NCBI GenBank assembly: GCA_002796995.1 | Contig: PEKW01000003.1 | Coordinates: forward strand, 124,001-188,000 | Direction: 5' to 3' | DNA: 64,000 nt | Source of the DNA: Rhizobium sp. | GTDB taxonomy: Bacteria > Pseudomonadota > Alphaproteobacteria > Rhizobiales > Rhizobiaceae | Shown: one piece after another, positions 1 to 9,252 of the stretch | Numbering within the stretch: position 1 is the first letter of the stretch | Layout: each line of letters starts with the position of its first letter | The notes under the pieces: model-generated | The model's database searches: none | What the model was told of the DNA's origin: nothing | What the model saw: only the letters and a program-made list of their open reading frames with translations | Position numbers and translations under genes: made by a program

Positions 1-2
1 AT

Positions 3-473
3 GACACGCTCGGCTGGTATGGCTTCGACGAATTCGGCGGCAGCGTGCACGACGTCATCGGCACGCGCTGCGATCCCTACACCAACAAGCTGCTGTCGGG
101 CGGCGACTATCACCACTGCTGCCATTCCAACCTGACCCGGGCGCTGGCCGGCGCGAAGCGCCTGTCGTTCGCCGAGGCCGAACCCTTCGTGCATGACGTG
201 CTCAACGTCTTCATGTGCACCGGTTTCACTGCCGACACCCACCAGTATTTCATGAAGGCGAGCCCGGTGCGGCCCGGCGACTATATCGAGTTCTTCGCCG
301 AGATCGACCTGCTGGGCGGCCTGTCCGCCTGCCCGGGCGGCGATTGCAGCGCCAAGCATTCGAGCGACGCCGCTGCCTGCTATCCGCTCAAGGTCGAGAT
401 TTTCCGACCCGACATGGATCTGCTGAAGAGCTGGCCCTTCCCGGAGCGGAACGGCTATCGCAATCCGGGATAG
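3..473 (+). CDS. DUF1989 / urea carboxylase-associated family protein, C-terminal part
   Basis: The gene runs in from the left edge, so its N-terminus is missing; the open frame starts at base 3 and ends with TAG at 471-473, giving about 156 visible residues. The visible part has the conserved Cys/His-rich stretch of the DUF1989 family (DPYTNKLL, DYHHCCHSNL, then NVFMCTGFT and SPVRPGDYIEFFAEIDLL). Members are annotated as urea carboxylase- or urea amidolyase-associated proteins and bind metal through these residues; the exact reaction is not settled for the whole family. The lipoprotein gene follows 15 bases downstream. The family call is confident, the function is not. Its partner genes lie outside the window, so I cannot say whether a urea carboxylase is nearby. 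Confidence 0.8.
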   Translation, partial: DTLGWYGFDEFGGSVHDVIGTRCDPYTNKLLSGGDYHHCCHSNLTRALAGAKRLSFAEAEPFVHDVLNVFMCTGFTADTHQYFMKASPVRPGDYIEFFAEIDLLGGLSACPGGDCSAKHSSDAAACYPLKVEIFRPDMDLLKSWPFPERNGYRNPG

Positions 474-488
474 GCGAGGGCGGCCGCG

Positions 489-971
489 ATGGGGAAGGTC
501 TTTCTGATCGTGCTTCTGTCGCTGGCCTGCGTCTCCTGCTGGCCCCGTTCCCGCGAGGCGGAAAAGCTGGAGGCAGACCTTTTCGCCATGCGACCGGGTT
601 CGCTCGCCCGGTTCGCCGACCTCGTGCCCGACGGCAGGCAGATGGTCTGCATGATGAGCCCTTACCAGCATCGACTGGCGTTCGAGGATCCCTCGATTAC
701 GCAAGTGAACGAGGATTTCGCGGAAAAGGGCTTCAGCCTCGACGAAGGCCATTTTGCCTTCGTCCTGATCGGTGCGGACGAGTTCGAGGTCCTGGAACTC
801 CGCCGCTCGCAGGAGCTGGATGTACTCGACATTTCCCAGGCATCCGCCTCGCCCGAACAGCCCCTCCCGGACGGCCTTGTTGCGCGCGAATGCGTGAGCT
901 GGGCGGACGCCCTGGTTGCGAAGGTCGAACTTGGCGGTCGTACATTTGTCCGCCTGGGTCAGATGCCCTAG
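489..971 (+). CDS. Small predicted lipoprotein of unknown function
   Basis: The protein has 160 residues. It opens with a short charged start and a hydrophobic stretch (KVFLIVLLSLACVSC), which looks like a signal peptide. Two cysteines (near residues 14 and 17) could be lipidated, but neither sits in a textbook lipobox, so a plain secreted protein is also possible. The rest is acidic and has no motif I recognise. It starts 15 bases after the DUF1989 gene and could be co-transcribed with it. I chose the ATG at 489 because it directly precedes the signal-like segment. Hypothetical, but likely a real gene because of its position and its codon use matching neighbouring genes. Confidence 0.6.
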   Translation: MGKVFLIVLLSLACVSCWPRSREAEKLEADLFAMRPGSLARFADLVPDGRQMVCMMSPYQHRLAFEDPSITQVNEDFAEKGFSLDEGHFAFVLIGADEFEVLELRRSQELDVLDISQASASPEQPLPDGLVARECVSWADALVAKVELGGRTFVRLGQMP

Positions 972-1012
972 ACGGCAGCCGGATTTTCAGCCCGCTGCCG
1001 TCGTAGTTGTTC

Positions 1013-1438
1013 TTAGAGCGCCGCCTTGATCTTCTCGGCGTTGGCCTTCAGCACCTCGATATCCTCCATCTTGCCGGAATGTGGCTTGAGCGGCACGCCC
1101 TCATGGCGCGGGATGACGTGGAAATGCAGGTGGTAGACGGTCTGGCCGGCGGCGGCCTCGTTGAACTGCGCGACGAAGACACCGTCGGCGTCGAAGGCTT
1201 CCTTGGCGGCGACGGCGAGTTTCTGCACGACCGGGATCAGCTTGGAAAGCACCGCCGGATCGGCGTCGAGCAGGTTGCGCGAGCCGATCTTCGGAATGAC
1301 CAGCAGGTGGCCGGTTGCCTGGGGCATGACGTCCATGAAGGCGAGGGTATCCTCGTCCTCGTAGAGCTTCACCGAGGGGATCTCGCCCTTCAGGATCTTG
1401 GCAAAGATGTTGTTCGGATCATAGGCGGAACTGGTCAT
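1013..1438 (-). CDS. HIT family protein (histidine-triad nucleotide hydrolase)
   Basis: The protein has 141 residues, the normal size for a bacterial HIT protein. The histidine triad HLHFHVIPR is at residues 103-111, with H103, H105 and H107, preceded by the GQTVY stretch. Near the N-terminus the IFAKILKGEIPS segment is also typical of the family. HIT proteins hydrolyse nucleoside phosphoramidates or adenylated nucleotides in the cytoplasm; the physiological substrate of this branch is unknown. Its ATG at 1436-1438 follows a purine-rich stretch. It is read from the reverse strand and separated by about 60 bases from the next reverse-strand gene upstream, so the two may share a transcript. Confidence 0.92.
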   Translation of the reverse strand: MTSSAYDPNNIFAKILKGEIPSVKLYEDEDTLAFMDVMPQATGHLLVIPKIGSRNLLDADPAVLSKLIPVVQKLAVAAKEAFDADGVFVAQFNEAAAGQTVYHLHFHVIPRHEGVPLKPHSGKMEDIEVLKANAEKIKAAL

Positions 1439-1498
1439 CGGGAATCTCCTGAAGGTTTGGCCGTAGTTAAGGCAGCCGGCGGGCGATGATCAAGCGGC

Positions 1499-2698
1499 CT
1501 ATTCGTCGCTCTCGCAGTCGCGCTGCTGCCGCTCGCCGCGGCGGAAGGGGGTGTGCTCGCCGAGGATCTCGGCCATCTGCTCGACCTCGCGCCGCTCGTG
1601 CTCGAGATAGTCGGCGACGGCGCGCCTCAAGCCCGGATGGGCGATGTAGTGGGCCGAATGCGTGGTGACGGGTTGGTAGCCGCGGGCCAGCTTGTGCTCG
1701 CCCTGGGCCCCGGCCTCGACGCGCTTCAGACCCTTCGACAGGGCAAAATCGATCGCCTGGTGATAGCAGACCTCGAAATGCAGATAGGGGTGATCCTCGA
1801 TGCAGCCCCAGTGCCGGCCGTAGAGCGCATCGGCGCCGATGAAGTTGATGGCGCCCCCCACATAGCGCCCGTCGCGCCTGGCCATGACCAGCAGGATGTC
1901 GTCGGCCATGCGCTCGCCGATCAGCGAATAGAAGGCCCGCGTCAGATAGGGTTTTCCCCATTTGCGGCTGCCGGTGTCCATGTAGAAGGTGAAGAACTGG
2001 TCCCAGATGTTCTCGGTGAGGTCGCCGCCGGTCAGCCAGTCGATCTCGATGCCGTTCTCCAGCGCCGCCCGGCGTTCCTTCCTCAGCGCCTTGCGTTTGC
2101 GCGAGGCGAGCGTCTCCAGGAAGGCCTCGTGGTCGGCATAGCCGGCATTGAGGAAATGGAACTGCTGGTCGGTCCGGTGCAGGTAGCCGCTGCCGGTGAA
2201 GGCCGTCAACTCGTCCTCGGGAACGAAGGTGGCGTGCGCCGACGACACGCCGAGTTCGTCGGCCACCTGCCGGAGCCCGCCAGCCAGCAGCGGCCGGATC
2301 TCGGCCGGATCGCGCCCTTCGGCCACCATCAGCCGCGGGCCGGTCGCCGGGGTGAAGGGAAAGGCGCTCTGCAGCTTGGGATAATAGCGCCCGCCGGCCC
2401 GCTCATAGGCGTCGGCCCAGCCCTGGTCGAAGACATATTCGCCGCGGCTGTGGCTCTTCAGGTAGCAGGGCACGGCGCCGAGCAGGTCGCCGGCCGCGTC
2501 CTCAAGGAGGAGATGATGGCCGAGCCAGCCGGTCTCGGCCGTGGCCGAGCCGGATTCCTCGAGTGCCGAGAGGAAAGCGTGCGAGGCGAACGGATTGTAG
2601 CCGTCCGCGCCGCGACCGGCGCCGCCGAGCATGGCCCAGCGTTCAGGAGCGATATTGGCAAAGGATCGTTCGATCCGGATCGTCACGTCTCCTGGCAT
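1499..2698 (-). CDS. COG3146/DUF482 family N-acyltransferase (GNAT/FemAB-like)
   Basis: The protein has 399 residues, normal for the COG3146 family, annotated as peptidogalycan biosynthesis/recognition or GNAT-fold acyltransferases. Recognisable parts are NPFASHAFLSALEESGS near the N-terminus, LPCY-type LGAVPCYLKSHS, the FTPATGPRL stretch, and the C-terminal GARFY-like RDGRYVGGAINFIG and WGCIEDHPYLHFE blocks. The fold predicts acyl or aminoacyl transfer, but no substrate has been firmly assigned. The ATG at 2696-2698 has a GGGAG ribosome-binding site a few bases upstream. It sits 10 bases after the GDPD gene and 60 bases before the HIT gene, suggesting a RidA-GDPD-COG3146-HIT operon read right to left. 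Confidence 0.88.
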   Translation of the reverse strand: MPGDVTIRIERSFANIAPERWAMLGGAGRGADGYNPFASHAFLSALEESGSATAETGWLGHHLLLEDAAGDLLGAVPCYLKSHSRGEYVFDQGWADAYERAGGRYYPKLQSAFPFTPATGPRLMVAEGRDPAEIRPLLAGGLRQVADELGVSSAHATFVPEDELTAFTGSGYLHRTDQQFHFLNAGYADHEAFLETLASRKRKALRKERRAALENGIEIDWLTGGDLTENIWDQFFTFYMDTGSRKWGKPYLTRAFYSLIGERMADDILLVMARRDGRYVGGAINFIGADALYGRHWGCIEDHPYLHFEVCYHQAIDFALSKGLKRVEAGAQGEHKLARGYQPVTTHSAHYIAHPGLRRAVADYLEHERREVEQMAEILGEHTPFRRGERQQRDCESDE

Positions 2699-2708
2699 GC
2701 GTCTCCCG

Positions 2709-3443
2709 TCATGCGCTGGCGATGGCGGCCTCGCGGGGATCGAAACCCTCGAAGGTCATCTGGTCTGCATGAGTATAGGTATGAACGCGCATGGTTTCAT
2801 CCCTGACCGTCCAGGTAATCACCGGAATTCCGCGTTCGCGCTGCGCCGTGACGAAGCTGTTGGGCAGGTGCGGGGCGCAATAGGAGATGAAGTCGAGGCC
2901 GAGCTGCATGGCCTCTTCGTGGGCGGCGAGCTGTTCGGGGCGCACGCCCTCCGCCGTCAGTCCGACCGGGTAGGGGCAGTCGAGCTTCTTCAGATCCCGC
3001 AGTAGCCAGAAGTCGAAGCTCATCAGCGCGACCTTGCCCTGATAGCCTTCGAGCACTTCCAGCACGGCTTCGGCCAGGCCGTCGTCGTGCTCGGCGTCGA
3101 TGCCCTTGAGTTCGATGACAAGCGGCACCTGACCCTTGACCAGGGCGAGCATCTTCTTCAGCGACGGGATCTTGTCGGCCGTGGCGCCGATCGACAGGAG
3201 GCCCAGTTCGCCGGCGGTGCGCTCGCGCACCTCGCCGGCAATGCCGCAGAGCCGCTGCAGGTCATGGTCGTGGAAGACCATCGGCACGCTGTCGGACGAC
3301 AGCTGGATGTCGCACTCGATGGCAAAGCCCGCGTCGATGGCGCGCTGGAAGGCCGAGAGCGTGTTTTCCCATACCGTCTTGTTCTGGTCGTGGAAGCCGC
3401 GATGGGCGACCGGCACGTCCTTGATCCAGCTGACGTCGCTCAC
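2709..3443 (-). CDS. Glycerophosphodiester phosphodiesterase family protein
   Basis: The 244-residue protein hydrolyses, by family, glycerophosphodiesters to glycerol 3-phosphate and an alcohol. The hallmark residues are present: AHRGFHD with ENTLSAFQRAIDAG near residues 13-37, ECDIQLSSD with VVFHDHDLQRLCG following, and LVIELKG in the middle; the C-terminus carries ITWTVRD. The start codon is GTG at 3441-3443, inside the last codons of the upstream RidA gene (GTGA overlap), which implies translational coupling. No signal peptide is visible, so it is probably cytoplasmic. The HRGxxxxxPENT-type, metal-binding E/D and catalytic His residues all appear intact. Confidence 0.92.
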   Translation of the reverse strand: MSDVSWIKDVPVAHRGFHDQNKTVWENTLSAFQRAIDAGFAIECDIQLSSDSVPMVFHDHDLQRLCGIAGEVRERTAGELGLLSIGATADKIPSLKKMLALVKGQVPLVIELKGIDAEHDDGLAEAVLEVLEGYQGKVALMSFDFWLLRDLKKLDCPYPVGLTAEGVRPEQLAAHEEAMQLGLDFISYCAPHLPNSFVTAQRERGIPVITWTVRDETMRVHTYTHADQMTFEGFDPREAAIASA

Positions 3444-3910
3444 AGGGCGATCTCCAGGATCGCGTCGATCTCGACGGCGGCATTGAGCGGTAGCGCCGCC
3501 ATGCCGACGGCGGCGCGCGCATGCTTGCCGGCTTCGCCCAGCACGCCGGCGATCAGGTTGGAGGCGCCGTTGATGACGAGATGCTGCTCGGTGAAGCCCG
3601 GAGCCGAGGCGACGAAGCCGTTGAGCTTGATGACGCGCACGATGCGCGAGAGATCGCCGGACAGGGCCGACTTCGCCTGGGCGAGGATGTTGATGGCGCA
3701 GAGTTCGGCGGCCCTCTGGGCATCGGTCAGCGCGACATCGCTGCCGACCAGGCCGGTGACGGCGATCTTGCCGCCTTCGATCGGCAACTGGCCGGACAGA
3801 TAGAGAAGGTTGCCGCTGATCACGTATGGGACATAATTGGCGGCGGGCGCTGCCGCTTCCGGCAGGGTGATTCCCATGGCCTTCAGACGGCCGTCGATCG
3901 TATCGGTCAT
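3440..3910 (-). CDS. RidA family protein (YjgF/YER057c/UK114)
   Basis: The 156-residue protein belongs to the longer RidA subfamily that has an N-terminal extension (MTDTIDGRLKAMGITLPEA). Family members deaminate reactive enamines or imines, protecting PLP enzymes. Visible family blocks are YVPYVISGNLLYLSGQLP near residue 26, then GKHARAAVGMAALPLNAAVEIDAI at the C-terminus. Position and overlap (4 bases) with the GDPD gene suggest they are translated together. The start ATG at 3908-3910 leaves about 120 bases to the divergent EipB gene, so the promoter of this reverse operon should lie in 3911-4029. The subfamily in this context is poorly studied. Confidence 0.9.
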   Translation of the reverse strand: MTDTIDGRLKAMGITLPEAAAPAANYVPYVISGNLLYLSGQLPIEGGKIAVTGLVGSDVALTDAQRAAELCAINILAQAKSALSGDLSRIVRVIKLNGFVASAPGFTEQHLVINGASNLIAGVLGEAGKHARAAVGMAALPLNAAVEIDAILEIAL

Positions 3911-4029
3911 GTGCGTTTCCCGGTCTGCGTAAAATAATTGATGAGAATCTCGTTGCGACGAAAAGCTTGTCTCGCTTTTGCCGGATCTGTTCTTATAACA
4001 TCGCCGCCATGTGCAACAGGAGGATGTCG

Positions 4030-4854
4030 ATGTTTCGTTCGAGCTTAGCCATGGCGCTGGTCGCCGGCTCTGCCGTCAGCCTGACGGCAGCCATCGCCAA
4101 CGCGGCGGTGGCCGGCGGTCTCGTGCCGCACCGGGCGGTCTACGACATCCAGCTCAAGCAGGCATCGGAACGGTCCGGCATCGAGGGCATGCGTGGCCGC
4201 ATGGTCTATGAGTTCAGCGGCTCGGAATGCGCCGGCTACACGACCAATTTCCGCTTCGTCACCCGCATCGACACCGGCGAGCAGATCCGCGTCACAGACC
4301 AGCAGAGCAAGACCTTCGAAGATCTGGCAGCCGGCAAGTTCCGCTTCGAGACCAAGTCCTTCACCGACGACCAGATGGACAAGGACGTGAGCGGGGCCGC
4401 AGCCGACGAGAACGGCAAGGTGATGATCGAGCTGGAAGAGCCGGCGCCGCGCGCACTCGAACTGGCCGACAGCCGCTTCCCGGCGGAACACATGCTCGAG
4501 GTCATCGAGAACGCCCGCAAGGGCAAGGCCCTGTTCGAGGCGCGCATCTTCGACGGCTCGGAAGACGGCGACAAGAGCTACCTCACCACCACGGTGGTCG
4601 GCCCGGCCCGCAAGCCGACAGAGTCCGAGGCAGCCGACAAGTCCACCGGTCTGGTGGCGGGCCAGGCCTACTGGCCGGTGTCGATCGCCTATTTCGACGA
4701 GAAGGCCTCGGGCGACCTGCTGCCGATCTACACGCAGTCGTTCAAGCTCTACGAGAACGGCATTTCCCGCGACCTGACGCTCGACTACGGCGATTTCATC
4801 CTCACCGGCAAGCTCACCAAGCTCGAAGTGCTTGGCACCGGCGACTGCCATTGA
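4030..4854 (+). CDS. eipB: EipB-type cell envelope integrity protein (DUF1849)
   Basis: The 274-residue periplasmic protein belongs to the DUF1849 family. Its Brucella member EipB is a beta-spiral protein needed for envelope stability. The start at 4030 (MFRSSLAMAL) is chosen because AGGAGG at 4018-4023 sits 6 bases upstream; earlier in-frame starts lack such a site. A signal peptide (about 25 residues, ending in IANAAVA) is followed by LVPHRAVYDIQL, a typical DUF1849 opening. Two cysteines, in SECAGYT and near the C-terminus in TGDCH, match the conserved disulphide pair of EipB. It stands alone between a divergent RidA operon and the rpsB promoter region. Confidence 0.88.
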   Translation: MFRSSLAMALVAGSAVSLTAAIANAAVAGGLVPHRAVYDIQLKQASERSGIEGMRGRMVYEFSGSECAGYTTNFRFVTRIDTGEQIRVTDQQSKTFEDLAAGKFRFETKSFTDDQMDKDVSGAAADENGKVMIELEEPAPRALELADSRFPAEHMLEVIENARKGKALFEARIFDGSEDGDKSYLTTTVVGPARKPTESEAADKSTGLVAGQAYWPVSIAYFDEKASGDLLPIYTQSFKLYENGISRDLTLDYGDFILTGKLTKLEVLGTGDCH

Positions 4855-4898
4855 GGCCGTCGCGCGGGGCGGGGCAATCCATTTTCTGGCCGAAAAGC

Positions 4899-4926
4899 CT
4901 TGATTTCCCGAAAGAGTCGCTATAAG
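4899..4926 (+). promoter_or_regulatory. Possible sigma-70 promoter of rpsB
   Basis: CTTGAT (4899-4904) resembles the alphaproteobacterial -35 element, and CTATAAG (4920-4926) resembles the -10 element. The spacer of about 15 bases is short, which lowers confidence. A transcript starting near 4933 would have a leader of about 120 bases before rpsB. That leader would be a natural place for ribosomal-protein autoregulation, but I see no specific element there. Confidence 0.35.
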
Positions 4927-5051
4927 GCCACCAGCATTCCACACGCGAGGCTTGGGATCGACCGGGAGAAATCCGGAAGGTTCCGCCGGTGGCGCCGTAA
5001 ACGGTGCTGTTTGTCTCGCGGGGGTTAAACCGGAAAAAGGAGAATAAAGGC

Positions 5052-5819
5052 ATGGCATTGCCAGACTTCAGCATGCGCCAGCTCTTGGAAGCAGGCGTTC
5101 ACTTCGGCCACCAGACTCATCGCTGGAACCCGAAAATGAAGCCGTACATCTTCGGCGATCGTAACAACATCCACATCATCGACCTCGCACAGACCGTGCC
5201 GTTGCTGTCGCGCGCCCTTCAGGTCGTGTCCGACACCGTGGCTCGCGGCGGTCGCGTCCTGTTCGTCGGCACCAAGCGCCAGGCGTCGGAACTGATTGCC
5301 GACTCGGCCAAGCGTTCGGCCCAGTACTACGTCAACTCGCGTTGGCTCGGCGGCATGATGACCAACTGGAAGACGATCTCGAACTCGATCCAGCGTCTGC
5401 GCAAGCTCGACGAAATCCTGAACTCGGAAGCCCAGGGCTTCACGAAGAAGGAACGCCTGAACCTCGAGCGCGAACGCGAAAAGCTGGACAAGGCTCTCGG
5501 CGGTATCCGTGACATGGGCGGCACCCCGGACCTGATGTTCATCATCGACACCAACAAGGAAAAGATCGCGATCGACGAAGCCAAGCGCCTCGGCATCCCG
5601 GTCGTCGCCATCATCGACTCGAACTGCGATCCGGACCTGATCGACTATCCGATCCCGGGCAACGACGACGCTTCGCGCGCCATCTCGCTGTACTGCGACC
5701 TGATCGCCCGCGCTGCCATCGACGGCATCGCTCGCCAGCAGGGCGCTTCGGGTCGTGACATCGGCGGTTCCGCCGAAGCTCCGATCGAGCCGGCTCTCGA
5801 AGCAGAAGCCGGCGCCTGA
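5052..5819 (+). CDS. rpsB: 30S ribosomal protein S2
   Basis: The 255-residue protein is a component of the small ribosomal subunit that lies between head and body and is needed for binding of S1. The sequence is diagnostic: [20 protein letters not shown] at the start, then [31 protein letters not shown], and [19 protein letters not shown]. The start at 5052 is preferred over the upstream in-frame GTG-like starts because GGAG (GGAAAAAGGAG) precedes it at normal spacing and it matches the conserved N-terminus. It opens a run of plus-strand genes reaching lpxB; tsf follows 269 bases later, the usual pairing in bacteria. Confidence 0.98.
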   Translation: MALPDFSMRQLLEAGVHFGHQTHRWNPKMKPYIFGDRNNIHIIDLAQTVPLLSRALQVVSDTVARGGRVLFVGTKRQASELIADSAKRSAQYYVNSRWLGGMMTNWKTISNSIQRLRKLDEILNSEAQGFTKKERLNLEREREKLDKALGGIRDMGGTPDLMFIIDTNKEKIAIDEAKRLGIPVVAIIDSNCDPDLIDYPIPGNDDASRAISLYCDLIARAAIDGIARQQGASGRDIGGSAEAPIEPALEAEAGA

Positions 5820-6088
5820 CGGCGCCGCACGGCGGGGCCTTGTCGCCCTGCCGGCTTTTCCCGATTGGGATCGGCCGCCTGGAAGCCCCGCGCTCCCGGG
5901 CGGCCTTGCCCCTTTGAAGATCTGCCCGCGCCTTTGCGCTGCGATCGACAAGGCGGACCGACTATTTTCGTGATGGCCCCGCTTCATCACGCTGTCACAT
6001 TTCCGGGTACATTTCGTCCCCCAAACAGGGCGCAGGCCGCACTCGTTGCAAAAGGCTGGCGCACGATTGAACCGACAAGAGGCACACA

Positions 6089-7015
6089 ATGGCTGAAATC
6101 ACAGCAGCACTGGTAAAGGAACTGCGCGAAAAGTCCGGCGCAGGCATGATGGATTGCAAGAAGGCGCTCACCGAGAACAACGGTGACATCGAAGCCGCGA
6201 TCGACTGGCTGCGCGCCAAGGGCATCGCCAAGGCCGACAAGAAGTCGGGCCGCACCGCTGCCGAAGGCCTCATCGGCATTGCCAGCGCCGGCCACAAGGC
6301 TGTCGTCGTCGAAGTCAACTCGGAGACCGACTTCGTTGCCCGCAACGATGCCTTCCAGGACCTCGTCCGCGGCGTTGCTTCGGTTGCCCTGACCACCGAC
6401 GGTTCGGTCGACGCGATCGCTGCCGCCACTTACCCGGCTTCGGGCAAGTCGGTTTCCGACACCATCAAGGACGCGATCGCCACCATCGGCGAGAACATGG
6501 CGCTGCGCCGTGCCGCTCTGCTGCAGGTGGACCACGGCGTCGTCGCGACCTACGTCCACAACGCTGCCGGCGACGGCCTCGGCAAGCTCGGCGTTCTGGT
6601 TGCCCTGAAGTCGGTCGGCGACAAGGAGGTGCTGACCTCGATCGGCAAGCAGGTCGCCATGCACATTGCTGCGACCAACCCGCTCGCCATCCGCTCGGAA
6701 GAAGTCGACGCCGCTGTCGCCGAACGCGAACGCAACGTCTTCATCGAACAGTCGCGCGCTTCCGGCAAGCCGGACGCGATCATCGAGAAGATGGTCGAAG
6801 GCCGCATGCGCAAGTTCTTCGAAGAAGTTGCCCTGCTGTCGCAGGCCTTCGTCATGAACCCCGACATCACCGTCGGTCAGGCCGTCAAGGACGCTGAAAA
6901 GCTCGCCGGCGCCTCGATCGAAGTGGTCGGCATGGCACGCCTGCTGCTCGGCGAAGGCATCGAGAAGGAAGAGAGCGATTTCGCTGCCGAAGTGGCCGCT
7001 GTCGCCAAGGGCTGA
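6089..7015 (+). CDS. tsf: Translation elongation factor Ts
   Basis: The 308-residue protein is the guanine nucleotide exchange factor that recycles EF-Tu-GDP. The N-terminal UBA-like domain ([24 protein letters not shown], first 25 or so residues) and the core TDFVARN motif ([12 protein letters not shown]) are present; the latter inserts into EF-Tu. The ATG at 6089 follows AAGAGG at a suitable distance. It pairs with rpsB upstream and pyrH downstream, an order widely conserved in alphaproteobacteria. Nothing is unusual about the length or residues. Confidence 0.98.
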   Translation: MAEITAALVKELREKSGAGMMDCKKALTENNGDIEAAIDWLRAKGIAKADKKSGRTAAEGLIGIASAGHKAVVVEVNSETDFVARNDAFQDLVRGVASVALTTDGSVDAIAAATYPASGKSVSDTIKDAIATIGENMALRRAALLQVDHGVVATYVHNAAGDGLGKLGVLVALKSVGDKEVLTSIGKQVAMHIAATNPLAIRSEEVDAAVAERERNVFIEQSRASGKPDAIIEKMVEGRMRKFFEEVALLSQAFVMNPDITVGQAVKDAEKLAGASIEVVGMARLLLGEGIEKEESDFAAEVAAVAKG

Positions 7016-7053
7016 TCGGCCTTCGGTCGATCGACCTTGTTAGGGAAAACTCG

Positions 7054-7079
7054 GGGCATCGCGTGACAACGCGGTGCCC
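7054..7079 (+). terminator. Hairpin between tsf and pyrH (possible terminator or attenuator)
   Basis: GGGCATCGCG (7054-7063) pairs with CGCGGTGCCC (7070-7079), with one G-U pair and a six-base loop. A T-rich run does not follow strongly (CTTCGTG), so it may attenuate or stabilise the rpsB-tsf transcript rather than end it. Confidence 0.4.
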
Positions 7080-7117
7080 TTCGTGTATCCGGCTTCAGAA
7101 TTGTCCGAGGATACAGC

Positions 7118-7840
7118 ATGACTTCCAAACCACTCTACAAGCGCGTCCTTCTCAAGGCTTCCGGCGAGGCCCTGATGGGCAGCCAGGGCTTCGGCATCGA
7201 CGTTGCGGTCGCCGACCGGATCGCCAGTGACATCGCCGAAGCCCGCGCGATGGGCGTCGAAGTCGGCGTCGTGGTCGGGGGCGGCAACATTTTCCGCGGC
7301 GTGGCCGTGGCCTCCAAGGGCGGCGACCGCGTGACCGGCGACCACATGGGCATGCTGGCGACCGTGATCAACGCGCTGGCGCTCGCCACCTCGCTGCGCA
7401 AGCTCGACATCGACACCGTGGTGCTCTCGGCCATTGCCATGCCGGAGATCTGCGAGAGCTTCTCGCAACGCCAGACGCTGCATCACATGGCCCAGGGCCG
7501 CGTGGTGATCTTCGCCGGCGGCACCGGCAATCCGTTCTTCACCACCGACTCGGCCGCAGCACTTCGTGCCGCCGAAATCGGCGCCGAAGCGATCTTCAAG
7601 GGAACACAGGTCGATGGTATCTATTCGGCCGATCCGAAGAAGGATCCGACCGCGACCCGCTTCGACCACCTGACCCACAGCGAAGTGCTCGAAAAGGGCC
7701 TCGCGGTCATGGACGTGGCAGCGGTGGCGCTGGCACGCGAAAATTCCATTCCGATCATCGTCTTCTCCATCCATGAAAAGGGCGGGTTCGGCGAGATCCT
7801 TTCCGGCGGTGGCTGCAAAACCATCGTCAGTGACAATTGA
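7118..7840 (+). CDS. pyrH: Uridylate (UMP) kinase
   Basis: The 240-residue enzyme phosphorylates UMP to UDP in the cytoplasm; it belongs to the amino acid kinase fold, not the eukaryote-type UMP/CMP kinases. The sequence shows [15 protein letters not shown] at the start (phosphate-binding Lys/Gly), [11 protein letters not shown] (GGGN loop), [16 protein letters not shown], and [20 protein letters not shown], all classical PyrH blocks. The ATG at 7118 follows GAGGATACAGC. The order tsf-pyrH-frr is the usual one; frr begins 49 bases downstream. Confidence 0.98.
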   Translation: MTSKPLYKRVLLKASGEALMGSQGFGIDVAVADRIASDIAEARAMGVEVGVVVGGGNIFRGVAVASKGGDRVTGDHMGMLATVINALALATSLRKLDIDTVVLSAIAMPEICESFSQRQTLHHMAQGRVVIFAGGTGNPFFTTDSAAALRAAEIGAEAIFKGTQVDGIYSADPKKDPTATRFDHLTHSEVLEKGLAVMDVAAVALARENSIPIIVFSIHEKGGFGEILSGGGCKTIVSDN

Positions 7841-7889
7841 GGGCAGGCGACCGGTTTCGGTCCGCGGTCCGGCTACAAGGGAGTTCATC

Positions 7890-8450
7890 ATGAGCGAAGG
7901 TATTGATCTCAACGACATCAAGCGCCGCATGGATGGCGCGATCAACGCGTTCAAGCACGATATCGCGTCGCTGCGCACCGGCCGCGCTTCGGCCAATATT
8001 CTCGATCCGGTGACGGTCGAGGCCTATGGCTCGCGCATGCCGCTGAACCAGGTCGCCAACGTCACGGTTCCGGAGCCCCGCATGCTCGGCATCTCGGTCT
8101 GGGACAAGTCGATGGTCAATGCCGTCGACCGCGCCATCCGCGAAGCCAATCTCGGCCTCAATCCGATCGTCGACGGCCAGAACCTGCGCATTCCGCTGCC
8201 GGAACTCAACGAGGAGCGCCGCAAGTCGCTCGTCAAGGTGGCGCACGAATATGCCGAAAAGGCCAAGGTGGCGATTCGCCACGTGCGCCGCGACGGCATG
8301 GAAGGCCTCAAGAAGGCCGAGAAGGATGGCGTGATCGGTCAGGACATCAGCCGCTCCACCTCCGACAAGGTGCAAAAGATGACGGACGAGACGATTTCCG
8401 ATATCGACCGCTTGCTCGTCGATAAGGAAAAGGAAATCATGCAGGTCTAG
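7890..8450 (+). CDS. frr: Ribosome recycling factor
   Basis: The 186-residue protein splits post-termination ribosomes together with EF-G. The conserved features are [40 protein letters not shown], and the C-terminal [22 protein letters not shown] helix. The start at 7890 is preferred to upstream in-frame codons because AAGGGAG at 7878-7884 sits about 5 bases in front and the protein then has the standard length. It lies between pyrH and uppS with gaps of about 50 bases, so it is probably part of one transcript. Confidence 0.97.
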   Translation: MSEGIDLNDIKRRMDGAINAFKHDIASLRTGRASANILDPVTVEAYGSRMPLNQVANVTVPEPRMLGISVWDKSMVNAVDRAIREANLGLNPIVDGQNLRIPLPELNEERRKSLVKVAHEYAEKAKVAIRHVRRDGMEGLKKAEKDGVIGQDISRSTSDKVQKMTDETISDIDRLLVDKEKEIMQV

Positions 8451-8499
8451 CATGCGCGTTTCGTTTTGCCCGCCCAGGACGCATTGAACCGGACCAAAT

Positions 8500-9243
8500 A
8501 TGTCGACAGTTGAAAAACGCGCCGTACCCGAGCATGTTGCGATCATCATGGATGGCAATGGCCGATGGGCGAACGCGCGCGGACTGCCGCGGACCTTCGG
8601 TCATCGCAAGGGCGTCGAGGCTGTGCGCGAGACCGTGCGGGCCGCGGCAGAGGCAGGCGTGCGCTATCTGACGCTGTTCGCCTTCTCCTCGGAGAACTGG
8701 CGCCGGCCGGAGGCGGAGATCAACGATCTCTTCGGACTGTTGAAGACCTTCATCCGCCGGGACCTGGCGGAATTGCACCGCGAGAATGTCCGCATCCGCA
8801 TCATCGGCGACCGCACCAGCCTGCGCGAGGACATCCGCTCGCTGCTCTTCGAAGCCGAGGAGACGACGCGGGGCAATTCCTCGCTCACCGTCGTCATCGC
8901 CTTCAACTACGGCTCCCGCGACGAGATCGCCCGGGCGGCCGCAAGCCTTGCCGCCGAAGTCGCGGCCGGGCGGCTCAAAGCCTCGGACATCAATGCGCAG
9001 ATGATCGACGAGAGGCTCGACACGGCCGACATTCCCGATCCGGACCTGATCATCCGCACCAGCGGCGAGGAGCGGCTGTCCAATTTCCTCTTGTGGCAGG
9101 CGGCCTATGCCGAACTGATGTTCGTGCCCGATCTGTGGCCCGATTTCACCCGCGAGGTGTTCTTCGCCGCGCTCGAGCGTTTCAGCGCCCGCGACCGACG
9201 GTTCGGCGGCCTGTCCGCCAAGGCCGTGGCCTTGGGATCTTAA
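8500..9243 (+). CDS. uppS: Isoprenyl transferase (undecaprenyl diphosphate synthase)
   Basis: The 247-residue cis-prenyltransferase condenses isopentenyl diphosphate with farnesyl diphosphate to make undecaprenyl diphosphate, the lipid carrier for peptidoglycan and O-antigen. The catalytic block [13 protein letters not shown] has the Mg-binding Asp at residue 18; further family blocks are [30 protein letters not shown] and the C-terminal [19 protein letters not shown] with WPDF. It is 49 bases after frr and 9 bases before cdsA, supporting co-transcription with envelope lipid genes. Confidence 0.97.
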   Translation: MSTVEKRAVPEHVAIIMDGNGRWANARGLPRTFGHRKGVEAVRETVRAAAEAGVRYLTLFAFSSENWRRPEAEINDLFGLLKTFIRRDLAELHRENVRIRIIGDRTSLREDIRSLLFEAEETTRGNSSLTVVIAFNYGSRDEIARAAASLAAEVAAGRLKASDINAQMIDERLDTADIPDPDLIIRTSGEERLSNFLLWQAAYAELMFVPDLWPDFTREVFFAALERFSARDRRFGGLSAKAVALGS

Positions 9244-9252
9244 GGCCTGACC

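Noticed and set aside
5820..6088. Small gene or regulatory RNA between rpsB and tsf
   Set aside because: Only weak foldbacks and no coding frame with a ribosome-binding site; nothing I could name.
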